Assembly (NCBI RefSeq): GCF_009709675.1 | Contig: NZ_WMLB01000025.1 | Location: 288,305 to 352,304, forward strand | DNA: 64,000 nt | DNA from: Agromyces bracchium | Lineage (GTDB): Bacteria > Actinomycetota > Actinomycetes > Actinomycetales > Microbacteriaceae | Direction of reading: 5' to 3' | In this document: in pieces, positions 54,301-63,500 of the stretch | How positions within the stretch are numbered: the first letter of the stretch is position 1 | Layout: each line of letters starts with the position of its first letter | Program-made: the position numbers and the translations under genes | The notes under the pieces: model-generated | What the model saw: the letters and a program-made list of their open reading frames with translations, nothing else | Told to the model about the DNA's origin: nothing | Database searches by the model: none

Positions 54301-55196
54301 CCGCCGAGCGGCCGTTCGATCGCCTGGGGTTCATCGGCCTCGGCGTGATGGGCAGCGGCCAGTCCGCCAACCTGACCCGCAAGGCGGAGCTGCCCGTCAC
54401 GGTGTTCGACATGTTCCCCGAGGCGGTCGATCGCCTCGTCGAGGCGGGCGCCCGTGCCGCGGGCTCCGTGGCCGAGGTCGCGGCCGGCAGCGACGTCGTG
54501 TTCCTGTCGCTTCCCGGCGGACCTCAGGTCGAGGAGGTCGTGCTCGGCGAGGACGGCGTGTTCGCCAACGCCCGGCCCGGCACCATCGTCGTCGACCTCT
54601 CGACGGTCCCCGTCGCGGTCGCCCAGCGCATCGGCCGGGCCGCGGACGAGCGCGGTCTCGCCTTCATCGACGCGCCTGTGGCGCGGACCCGGCAGGCCGC
54701 GATCGATGGCACGCTGAGCATCACTGCGGGCGGTGACCGCGCGGTGTTCGACCGCGTCGAACCGCTCCTGCGAACCATGGCGACGGATGTCACGTGGTGC
54801 GGCGCGAACGGCGCCGGCGCGCTCATCAAGCTCGTCAACAACATGGTCGTGTTCGAGACCGTCGTCGCGCTCGCCGAGGCGCTGACGCTCATCCGGCGCA
54901 GCGGGCTGGTCGACCCCGCGCTCGCGTGGGATGCGCTCGGCCAGGGCTCGGCCGCGAGCTTCACCCTCGAGAACCACGGCAGAAAGGCGCTCCTGCCCGA
55001 CGTGCACGCCGAAGGGGTGTTCCCCGCCGCGTACATGCGAAAGGACCTCGGCTACGCGCTCGAGCTGGCCGAGCAGCTCGACACGACGCTCCCGTCGGCC
55101 ACGCTCGCGCACGACCTCCTCGGCAAGGCCGTCGACGGAGGCCTCGGCACGGCGTACCACACGGCCGTCGTGCGCGTGATCGAGGGAGCGGTCTGA
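54297..55196 (+). CDS. NAD(P)-dependent beta-hydroxyacid dehydrogenase (HIBADH family)
   Basis: A 299-residue enzyme of the 3-hydroxyisobutyrate / 2-hydroxy-3-oxopropionate dehydrogenase family. The cofactor loop is FIGLGVMGSGQSANL, and the catalytic Lys lies in GAGALIKLVNNMV. The usual substrate loop DAPVSGG is replaced by DAPVARTRQAAIDGTLSI, so the substrate may differ from the classic ones. Overlaps the flavoprotein gene (ATGA). Confidence 0.88.
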   Translation: MTAERPFDRLGFIGLGVMGSGQSANLTRKAELPVTVFDMFPEAVDRLVEAGARAAGSVAEVAAGSDVVFLSLPGGPQVEEVVLGEDGVFANARPGTIVVDLSTVPVAVAQRIGRAADERGLAFIDAPVARTRQAAIDGTLSITAGGDRAVFDRVEPLLRTMATDVTWCGANGAGALIKLVNNMVVFETVVALAEALTLIRRSGLVDPALAWDALGQGSAASFTLENHGRKALLPDVHAEGVFPAAYMRKDLGYALELAEQLDTTLPSATLAHDLLGKAVDGGLGTAYHTAVVRVIEGAV

Positions 55197-55984
55197 TGAC
55201 CGATCCCGCGGTCCACGAGATCTACGCCGTCAAGTACGGGCAGAACCTCACCGGCCTCCGCGGCCACTACTTCATGGGACCGGACGGCGACCCGCACGAC
55301 GAGCACATGCAGCTCGACTACTTCGTCTGGGTCATCCGCTCGCCCGGACAGGACGTGCTGCTGGACGCCGGGTTCACCGCGGCGACGAACGCCCGCCGCG
55401 GCCGCGACCACTGGGAGGACCCGAGCCGCGCGGTCACCCGGATCGGGGTGGACCCGGCGAGCGTGCCGTTCGTCATCCTCTCCCACCTCCACTACGACCA
55501 CTGCGGCGACCTCGACCCGTTCTCGTCGGCGACGTTCGTCGTCCAGCAGGAGGAGGTCGCGTTCTGGACCGGGCCGTACGCCGCGCGCGGCGAGTTCGCC
55601 CGGTACGTCGAGCTCGAGGACATCCAGCGGATCGTCCGCCTCAACTTCGAGCGCCGGCTCCTCCAGGTCGACGGCGCCCGCGAAGTGGTCGACGGGGTCT
55701 GGGTGCAGCGCGTCGGCGGGCACACGCCCGGCCTGCAGGCGACGTTCGTCCGGACCGCGCAGGGCATCGTCGCCCTGGCCTCCGACGCATCGCACTTCTT
55801 CGAGAACGTGGAACAGGACAGGCCGTTCGCCGTGCACGCCGACGTCGTCGACATGTACCGCACGTTCGACACCATGAACGCGCGCGCGACGTCGGGCCTG
55901 GTCATCGCCGGACACGACCCGGCGATGTTCGACCGGTTCCCCGCCGTCCCGGGTCATGAGGGACACGTCGTCCGGATCGCCTGA
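55196..55984 (+). CDS. Lactonase-like MBL-fold hydrolase (AHL lactonase family)
   Basis: A 262-residue zinc hydrolase. The dinuclear metal motif is LSHLHYDHCGD, with later ligands in GGHTPG, ASDASHFF and IAGHDPAMF. The family includes N-acylhomoserine lactonases such as AttM, but many members open other lactones. In this cluster it would most simply hydrolyse a lactone intermediate. The ATG overlaps the preceding stop by one base (TGATG). Confidence 0.85.
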   Translation: MTDPAVHEIYAVKYGQNLTGLRGHYFMGPDGDPHDEHMQLDYFVWVIRSPGQDVLLDAGFTAATNARRGRDHWEDPSRAVTRIGVDPASVPFVILSHLHYDHCGDLDPFSSATFVVQQEEVAFWTGPYAARGEFARYVELEDIQRIVRLNFERRLLQVDGAREVVDGVWVQRVGGHTPGLQATFVRTAQGIVALASDASHFFENVEQDRPFAVHADVVDMYRTFDTMNARATSGLVIAGHDPAMFDRFPAVPGHEGHVVRIA

Positions 55985-56072
55985 CCGGTTCGGCCCGCCG
56001 ACCCCGACCCGGACCCCGCGGCCCGCAACCCCACCGGCCCGACCCGGGCGCCCGGTACAGGAAGGAGCACCC

Positions 56073-57179
56073 GTGACCACTCCCCCGTCCATCCCCGCCG
56101 TCTACATGCGCGGCGGCACGAGCAAGGGCGTGTTCCTGCACGCACGCGACCTGCCGCAGCCGGGCGCCGAGCGCGACCGGCTGCTGCTCGGGATCATGGG
56201 CAGTCCGGACCCGATGCAGATCGACGGCATGGGCGGCACGTACTCGAGCACGAGCAAGGTCGTGGTGGTCGAACCCGGGCCGGGCGGCGCCATCCGCTAC
56301 TGGTTCGCCCAGGTCGGCGTGGACCGCGCGATCGTCGACTGGTCGGGCAACTGCGGCAACCTGACCACCGCGGTCGCACCGTTCGCCATCGACGAGGGGC
56401 TCGTGCCCGCTCTCGGTCCCCTGACCCGGGTCCGCCTCGTGAACGGCAACACCGGGGTCGAGATCGAGGCGGATGTCGAGACCCTCGACGGTCGCGCGAT
56501 GACCTCCGGACGACTGGCGATCGCCGGCGTGCCCGGGACCGGGTCGCCCGTGGTGACCCGGTACCTCGACCCGTCTGGCGGGGTGCTCGGCCGTCTCCTG
56601 CCGACGGGGAACGCGGTCGACCGCCTCCCCTCGTCCGACGGTGGAGCCGTCCGCGCTTCGATCGTGGACGCCGCCCACCCGTACGTGTTCGTCGGCGCCG
56701 ACGCGGTCGGCATCGATGGCAGCCGGACCGTCGCGGAGTTGGATGCCGACGGCGCGCTGCTCGACCGCGTGGAGCGCATCCGTGCTGCGGCGTCGGTGCT
56801 CGTGGGAGCCGCGGCCGACGCAGATGACGCGACACGCTCCGCCCCTGCGACGCCGCGCATCATCCTCGTGTCCGCCGGCGACGACGGGGCCGACGTGACC
56901 GCGACCGCGTTCTCGATGGGGCGCGTGCATCGGGCGCTGCCGATGACGGGGGCACTCTGCCTCGCCGCCGCCGCGACGATCCCGGGCACGGTCGTCGACG
57001 AGGTTGCAGCGGTGCGGCCGATGCACCGTGATGGACGTATCAGGATCCGACACCCGCAGGGTGTGACCGAGGTCGTCGTGGAGCAGCGCCACGGATCCGA
57101 CCCCATCCGCTCGCTCGGAGTCATCCGCACGGCACGTCGTCTCATGGAGGGACGCGTCTACCCGCGCGAGGGAAACTGA
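56073..57179 (+). CDS. PrpF-like aconitate-type isomerase (DUF453)
   Basis: A 368-residue protein of the PrpF/DUF453 family with the diaminopimelate-epimerase-type fold. IPAVYMRGGTSKGVFLHARDLP is diagnostic; the proton-shuttling Lys is in YSSTSKVVVVEPG and the Cys in WSGNCGNL. Known members isomerise 2-methylaconitate, 4-oxalomesaconate or aconitate double bonds. The GTG at 56073 follows GAAGGAG. The 88-base gap before it is the second largest inside the cluster and holds no promoter I can defend. Confidence 0.88.
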   Translation: MTTPPSIPAVYMRGGTSKGVFLHARDLPQPGAERDRLLLGIMGSPDPMQIDGMGGTYSSTSKVVVVEPGPGGAIRYWFAQVGVDRAIVDWSGNCGNLTTAVAPFAIDEGLVPALGPLTRVRLVNGNTGVEIEADVETLDGRAMTSGRLAIAGVPGTGSPVVTRYLDPSGGVLGRLLPTGNAVDRLPSSDGGAVRASIVDAAHPYVFVGADAVGIDGSRTVAELDADGALLDRVERIRAAASVLVGAAADADDATRSAPATPRIILVSAGDDGADVTATAFSMGRVHRALPMTGALCLAAAATIPGTVVDEVAAVRPMHRDGRIRIRHPQGVTEVVVEQRHGSDPIRSLGVIRTARRLMEGRVYPREGN

Positions 57180-57186
57180 TCCGTCC

Positions 57187-58395
57187 ATGACGACCGGATC
57201 GACTCCGACCGCCTGGCCGCCGCCGGGCGGATGGCTCTGGCGACCCCTCGTCGGCGCGACGCTCAGCCAGGTGGTGCTCGGCATCGTGCGACCGACGGCG
57301 AGCTACGCCGCCATCGACCTCGGCGCCGACGGCGTGATGGTCGGCGTGATCGCGGCGGCGTTCGCGATCCTGCCGATGCTGCTCGCTGTGCCGGTCGGCC
57401 GAGTCTCCGGGCGCCTCGGCCGCCTCGGCATCATCCCCGGCGCGTCCGCGATCGTCCTCGTCGCCGCGTGCGCGCTCGGCGCCCTCGCGCACGACCTCGC
57501 GACGCTCGCGGTCGCCGGCGCACTGCTCGGCGCGGGCAACCTCGGCGTGCTCCTCGGGGCGCAGTCGTGGATCTCCCGATCGGCGCCGTCGTCGCGCTAC
57601 AACGACGGCTTCGGCTGGATGACGGCGGGGATGGCTCTCGGACAGGCGGTCGGCCCGCTCGTGGCGGGCCTCGTCATCGGGCCGGTGGAGGTGACGAGCG
57701 ACGGCATCGCCGCGGCGTTCTGGTCGGCAGCAGCCGTGTCCGCCGGCCTCGGCCTCGTCTTCCTGTCACGCGCGACCAGGGCCTACGCGCCCGGTGCGGC
57801 CGCCGAGGTCGGGACGCTCGAGATCCTCCGCCGACCGGGCGTCGCGCGCTACCTCGTCGTGAGCGCCGCCGTGCTGACGACGGTGGACATCCTGACCGCC
57901 TACCTGCCCGTGCTCGGATCCGCCGTCGGCATCCCTCCCGTGCTCATCGGCGCGATGCTCGCGCTGCGAGGCGTGACGTCCACGCTCTCGCGGCTGCTGC
58001 TGGGCCCGCTCTCGCGGCGGTGGAGCGAATCCGGCCTGATCGTCGCGAGCACGCTCGGAGCGGCGATCTGCGTCGCCCTCATCGCACTGGCACCGACGAC
58101 GATCGTCCTCTTCGCCGCACTCGGCGTGGGCGGGTTCTTCCTTGGGATGGGCCAGCCCCTGACGATGACGGCGGTCGCGATCGCCCTCCCGGCACGGGCT
58201 CGATCCAGCGGCCTCGCACTCCGCCTGCTCGGCAATCGCGTCGCGCAGACGGCGACGCCGCTGCTCGCCGCCATGGTGACCGCGGCCGCCGGCGTGGCCG
58301 CCATCTTCATCCTGCAGGTCGCCGGACTGCTCGTCTCAGCCGCCTGGGAGTCGTTCGCCGCCCGGCGAGGGCCGGACGACTACGATCGGGCGTGA
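57187..58395 (+). CDS. MFS transporter
   Basis: A 402-residue major facilitator with about 12 hydrophobic segments. The loop between helices 2 and 3 reads VPVGRVSGRLGRLG (a variant of the GxxxDRxGRR motif), and LGMGQPLTMTAVAIALP is in the second half. It starts 7 bases after the prpF-like gene. It may import or export an intermediate of the pathway, as a second route beside the Liv importer. Confidence 0.87.
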   Translation: MTTGSTPTAWPPPGGWLWRPLVGATLSQVVLGIVRPTASYAAIDLGADGVMVGVIAAAFAILPMLLAVPVGRVSGRLGRLGIIPGASAIVLVAACALGALAHDLATLAVAGALLGAGNLGVLLGAQSWISRSAPSSRYNDGFGWMTAGMALGQAVGPLVAGLVIGPVEVTSDGIAAAFWSAAAVSAGLGLVFLSRATRAYAPGAAAEVGTLEILRRPGVARYLVVSAAVLTTVDILTAYLPVLGSAVGIPPVLIGAMLALRGVTSTLSRLLLGPLSRRWSESGLIVASTLGAAICVALIALAPTTIVLFAALGVGGFFLGMGQPLTMTAVAIALPARARSSGLALRLLGNRVAQTATPLLAAMVTAAAGVAAIFILQVAGLLVSAAWESFAARRGPDDYDRA

Positions 58396-58396
58396 C

Positions 58397-58406
58397 CTGT
58401 CGACAG
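58397..58406. promoter_or_regulatory. CTGTCGACAG palindrome, candidate GntR operator
   Basis: A perfect palindrome in the 33-base gap between the MFS gene and the second GntR gene. It has the same CTGT...ACAG arms as the site at 45890 and differs only in the central dinucleotide. It is well placed for autoregulation. Confidence 0.45.
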
Positions 58407-58428
58407 TCTGCAGGCGAAGGGGGCCCGA

Positions 58429-59076
58429 ATGAGTGAAGCGACGTTCGCGCAGCGGCGATTCTCGGACGACTTCGCCGGAATCCTCCGCAGGCGCATCCTC
58501 GACGGCGAGATGAAGGGCGGAGACCGCCTCAACGAGGTGCAACTCTCGAACGAGTACGGCATCAGCCGATCGCCGATCCGCGAGGCGCTCATGGCCCTCG
58601 CCGGCGAAGGGCTCGTGACCTTCGTCGCCGGCAAGGGCGCGTTCGTCCGCGAGGTCACCGTTCAGGAGGTGCGCGAGCTCGGCCAGGTACGCGAGGCGCT
58701 CGAGTCGTTCGCGGTCGAACTCGTCGCGCAGAACGCGACGCCCGAGCAGCTCGAGGCGCTCGCCGAGAACTCCGGCGTGGGGGCGTCATCCGGAGTCGTC
58801 TCGGACGACGACTTCCACCGGACGATTCTCGACCTGGCCGGGAACGAACGCCTGACGCAGTATGCCAGCCACGTCATCGCCCGCCTCCGCATGGCGCGTT
58901 CGCGCTCCGCCGGCGTGCCCGGCCGCGTCGAGGACGCCGCCGCCGAACACGCGGCGATCCTCACGGCGATCCGGGCAGGCGATACCTCGGCCGCATCCGA
59001 GGCGATGCGCTCGCACCTCAGAGCTGCGACCGAGAGCGCCAGCGCCGCGCTCGAGCAGGCTCAGGGCGAGAACTGA
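58429..59076 (+). CDS. GntR family regulator with FCD domain, copy 2
   Basis: A 215-residue FadR-type regulator. The winged helix is RLNEVQLSNEYGISRSPIREALMALAGEGLVTFVAGKG; FCD positions are DDFHRTILDLAGNERL and EHAAILTAIRAGD. It is shorter than copy 1 in the FCD domain. GAAGGGGG precedes the ATG. It closes the catabolic cluster and faces a convergent MFS gene; the 75 bases after it show no clear terminator. Confidence 0.9.
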   Translation: MSEATFAQRRFSDDFAGILRRRILDGEMKGGDRLNEVQLSNEYGISRSPIREALMALAGEGLVTFVAGKGAFVREVTVQEVRELGQVREALESFAVELVAQNATPEQLEALAENSGVGASSGVVSDDDFHRTILDLAGNERLTQYASHVIARLRMARSRSAGVPGRVEDAAAEHAAILTAIRAGDTSAASEAMRSHLRAATESASAALEQAQGEN

Positions 59077-59151
59077 GGCCGCTGCACCCGCGCGGAGACC
59101 TAGGGTCACGACCCCGAACGACGTGCGGGCGCGGCCGCGACTCGCCCTGCC

Positions 59152-60423
59152 TCAGGCGCGAAGCGAGCCGGGGTCCTCGTGGACCGTCGCCTCGGTGGTG
59201 AAGATGTCGAGCCGCCGACGGTCTCGGAAGACCGACCATGCGATCACCACGCCGACCGATTGCGCCGTGGCGAGAATCGTGTAGAGCAGCGTGGTCCCGA
59301 CGTTCAGCACGAGCGGCGTCATCACCGCCGCACCTGCGGCGACCAGTCGGGCGATCGCGATGATCGCCCCCTGCGCGGACGACCGGAGCAGCGTCGGGAA
59401 GGACTCCTGGGTCCAGACCTTCATGATGCCGTCGGCCGCGAATGCGAGCGCGCCCGCTCCGAGAAGAAGGGCAGTCATGTACGTGAGCGGGGTGACGCCG
59501 AATACGGCGAGGGTGAGGGGCGAGAGCACGCCCATGATCGCTCCGGCGCCGAAGTAGATCAGCCGCCTCGGGGTGTCGACGATTCTCATGAACCAGATCA
59601 TCCCGAGGAAGACGACCGGAACCGACACGAGCATGATGGCGCTCGCCTGCGCGACGCTCGTGCCACCGAAGTTGACGAGGATGTAGCTCCCGAACTGCCC
59701 GTTGGTGTTCGCGACCAGGTTGGTGAGCGAGTAGAACGCGATCAGTGCGAGGAACGGCATGCGGTACTCCCGTCGGAGCAGGTCCGTCCATGAGGCGCGC
59801 TCCGCGCGGAGAGTTCGGATGCCGGCGCGGCGTTCCGCGCGAGCGGCGATCCAGGTGGCGGACTCCGGAATTCCGAGCCTGCCGATCAGGACGAGGGTGG
59901 AGACGATCGCCACGTGCGCGAACACGATCTGCGCGCCCTGGCGCCCGAGGTCCCCAACCTGGGTCAGCAGGAGCATCGTCGCGACGACGCCGACGGCCCA
60001 GAGGAGGTTGGAGAACGCGATGAGCCGGCCTCGTCGTTCGGGTGGAGCGGCCTCGGAGATCGTCGACAGGGACACGGGCAGGTCGGCGCCGATCCCGACA
60101 CCCAGGAGGATGGCCCCGACGAGCACGAGCGTGAACGTCGTCGCGGACATCACGAGCAGTGCGGCGGCGATGATCAAGAGCATCGTCGCGGTGAACACCG
60201 GACGTCGGCCGAACCGGTCCCCGAGCCGGCCGCCGAGGAGGGCGCCGCCCGCGATGCTCGCGGTGAGCGTTCCGGCGGCGGCGCCGACCTGCAGCGGTTC
60301 GAGGTCCAGCGCCTGCTGGTAGATCACGAGCGTCGCGCTGAATCCGATGATCGCGGACGAATCGATGTAGGACGCCAGTCCGGCGACGATGGCGACCCAC
60401 CAGGGGCGCGGAGACCTCGCCAT
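59152..60423 (-). CDS. MFS transporter, sugar-porter-like
   Basis: A 423-residue major facilitator with about 12 membrane segments. GGRLGDRFGRRPVF is the classic loop 2-3 motif and EAAPPERRGRLIAFSNLLWA a PExxRG-type motif of sugar and metabolite porters. GAGAGGA lies before the ATG at 60423. It is downstream of, and on the same strand as, the GH106 gene but separated by a strong terminator, so a link to rhamnose uptake is possible but not shown. Confidence 0.87.
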   Translation of the reverse strand: MARSPRPWWVAIVAGLASYIDSSAIIGFSATLVIYQQALDLEPLQVGAAAGTLTASIAGGALLGGRLGDRFGRRPVFTATMLLIIAAALLVMSATTFTLVLVGAILLGVGIGADLPVSLSTISEAAPPERRGRLIAFSNLLWAVGVVATMLLLTQVGDLGRQGAQIVFAHVAIVSTLVLIGRLGIPESATWIAARAERRAGIRTLRAERASWTDLLRREYRMPFLALIAFYSLTNLVANTNGQFGSYILVNFGGTSVAQASAIMLVSVPVVFLGMIWFMRIVDTPRRLIYFGAGAIMGVLSPLTLAVFGVTPLTYMTALLLGAGALAFAADGIMKVWTQESFPTLLRSSAQGAIIAIARLVAAGAAVMTPLVLNVGTTLLYTILATAQSVGVVIAWSVFRDRRRLDIFTTEATVHEDPGSLRA

Positions 60424-60514
60424 CAGCTTGCTGTTCCTCTCGAGCTCGCATCGTCGCGTGAGGCGACTGTACCTGCCGCATCGGCCTCGGCCCGATGCCC
60501 GTTCCAGAATGGTG

Positions 60515-60551
60515 CCGAAGGCGGGGAGCCCTCCGGACTCCCCGCCTTCGG
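60515..60551 (-). terminator. 14-bp hairpin terminator after the GH106 gene
   Basis: CCGAAGGCGGGGAG pairs perfectly with CTCCCCGCCTTCGG around a 9-base loop, starting 24 bases beyond the glycosidase stop codon. Confidence 0.7.
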
Positions 60552-60575
60552 GCGGCGGATGCTACGCCGCCCGCG

Positions 60576-63500
60576 TCAGTTCTTCCCTCCTGCCTTGGCG
60601 ACCGGGATCTCCTTCTCGGCGAACGTGTCGAGCGTCACCGGGCCGAGGAGCCCGTAGTTGTAGGCCGTGCGGGCGGCCGCCGCGCTGTCGAGGCTGCGCA
60701 GCCGGTTGATCAGCGTCGACGCCACGCGGACCTCGAGCGTGTTCTCGCCCTGGACGAGGTACTCGCTCACGTCGACCCTCGTGTCGAGCTGGTCGACCGG
60801 AACCGACTCGCCGTTGACCGTCAGCGCGTACGTGTCGAACACGCGGCCGAGATCGAGCGTCGCGCCATCCGTCGTGCCCCACTTCGGCAGGTCGAACGAC
60901 GTCGAGTACGTCCCGATGCCCGACGCGTTCTCGAGACCGGGAACCTCGCGCCACGGCACCAGCGAGTCGAGCTCGACGCTGACCACGGACTTGTCCGTCT
61001 CGGTGGCCGCGACGCCGAACGTGGTCGCGTAGTCGTTGACGGGCTTCCAGTCCTCGACCTCGAGCAGCCAGGTGGCGGTCGAGAGGTCGACCGCGGGCGC
61101 GACCTTCCCGATCGGCGTGCTGACCGTCCGGCCGTCACTCAGGGTCGTCGTGTACTTGCCCTGCGCGTCGGCGCGGACGACCACACGGCCGTCGGCGTTC
61201 ACCACGGCACCGCCGTTCGCCTCGGTCGACGTGACGTGCACCTTCGGTGCGGCCGCGCCGAACCGGGCCGGGTCGTCGGCGAGGGCGACGATCGTGTCCT
61301 CGTCGATGCCGAGGTCGAGCGGGACGATGACCCGGTCGCCCTCCACGCGGTATTCGGCGATCGGCGTGATCTCGCCGCTCGCGGCATCCATCAGGAACGG
61401 GTACCCGTCACCCTCGAGCGCGACCTCCATCGAGACCGGTTCGCCCTGGTCGACGCACGCGGTCGTGATCCCCGGCGTGGCGCAGGCCCATCCGGGCTCG
61501 AAGTTGTACAGGTAGCCCGCGGGGCTGCCCGACGGAGCCCCGACCATCCCCTGGTTGTACAGGAAGAAGTAGTCGGTACCCGTCGACTGATCCACGCGAC
61601 GGACGCTCAGCAGGCCGCTCTCCTCGCTCGGGTCGACGGCCGGGTCGACGCCGATCTCGGCGAGCTTGCCGGGCACAGCGGCCTGGTCCTCGACCTCGTG
61701 CACGTTCGGGAGCGCGAGCAGCTCGGCGATGATGTCCTGCAGCGCCGCGTCATCCTCCGGCGTGTTGCCGGTGGTCTTGTTCGGCGGGGTGCTGACGACG
61801 ATCACGGGCAGGCCCTCCTGAGCGAAGCCGAGGATCCGCTCCGCCGCGTCGAGCGGCATCGAGGTCTTCTCCGGGAAGGTCGCCGGCTCGAGCGTGCTGT
61901 CGATGATGAGCGCCCCATAGGACGGCCCGTCGGTCGCGAGGCGTCCGTCGGTCGCGAGGCGTCCGTCGGTCACCTCGACGTTCGGCAGGTCCATGAGTCG
62001 CGGGCTCAGGTAGTCGCGCGTGTAGCCGGCGCGCTCCAGACCCGGGTCGCGCCACATCCGGAACCCGTTCGGCACCGTCGAGGGCTGGTTGTAGAGGTAG
62101 TTCTGCAGGAACACCGCGACATCCACCTTCGCGTCGCCCTGGGTGAGCACCTGCTGGTTGCGCGCCATGTCGAGGTTGACCTCGGCGCCGTCGGCGAACC
62201 AGTTCGGCTGACGCTCGCCCCATGCGTTCGAGAAGCCCGCCGCGCCGAAGTTGTGGTAGCCCGGCCAGCGGCTGGTGGAGCTCTCGGCGTACGGGAACAC
62301 GTGGTACACGTTCTTCGTGATGCCGCCCGCGAAGCTCTTGTTCATGCGGACCTGGACGTCCCCGAGGCTCTCGGAGTTCGCACCCTGCGACACCGCGCAG
62401 CACTCGGTCGAGTACCACGTGTTGCCCGTGAGGTGGTTCGCAGAGGCGATCGTCAGGTAGCTGTCGACCTCGTCGACCGCGAACAGCGACTCGTGCTCGG
62501 CCCGGTCGAGCTCAGCGGCCACCGCAGCCTGGTCGTAGATCGGCACGGTCGCGTTGCGCTCGCCCTGCGGCTGCACGCGGAGCACCCAGCCGTAATCCCG
62601 GATCCACTCCTGCAGCGGGCGGATGTGGTTCTCGAGCCAGAGGTCGGTGCGCACCTCGACGAGGTCGTTGAAGACCCGCGGCGCGGTGCCGTCGTCGAAG
62701 CTGAACACCGCCGGGAAGAGCCCGGCGAGGTTCGGCACCAGGTCGTACCCGGCGCGCGCCTCGAACTCCTCGGCCATGTCGTTCGTCCAGAGCTCGTCAG
62801 GGGAACCGCGGTCGCTCGAGTGCGAGTCGTAGAAGAGGTCGCCGCCGTTCTCCTTCATCAGGTCGACGATCTCCGGAGTCCACGCGGCCTCCATGCTCGC
62901 GATGAGCTGCTCGTGTCCCTCGGCCGAGAAGGGGTCGGGCTGGTCGAACACGCCCCGGGTCCAGAACGTGACGAGCTGCCAGTCGCCGTCGTCGGGCGCG
63001 GTCCAGTCGAGGCTTCCAGCGGTCGTGCCGCCCTCGACGCCGTCGGTGTTCGTGCCCGTCAGCGCGTCGGTGAGGTCGATCGCCGAGTCCGGGTCGAGTT
63101 CGACCTGTCCCGTGGGACCGCAGGCGCCGGTGCATCGGTAGGCGACGACGGCGACGACGGTCGTCCGGTTGGGGGATGCCGCCGGCGCGGGCAGCGCGCC
63201 GGTGTAGTTCGCGCCTGCGGCGACGGCCGCGCGGCTGATGATCAGCGTCTTGCGGGCGTGATCGTCGTTGATCGAGTAGCCGGTCGGGTTCTGGGTCGGC
63301 CCGTGGCTGAGGCTCACCTTGATGCCCAGCTCGTTCGCCTTCTCCAGGATGGCGACGAGCTGTGCGTCGTTCGGGTACGCGCCCTGGCCGAGCTCGACAC
63401 CGCCGATGTTCGCCTTCGCAGCGTCTTCGAGCAGTTGCTCGAGGAGGGCGGGGTCGGCGGTCGCGGGCATGTTCACCCGGACCCACGGAAGGTCGTTCGC

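Noticed and set aside
59077..59151. Terminator between the second GntR gene and the convergent MFS gene
   Set aside because: GGCCGC and GCGGCC could pair, but the inner arms do not match well enough to support a hairpin.
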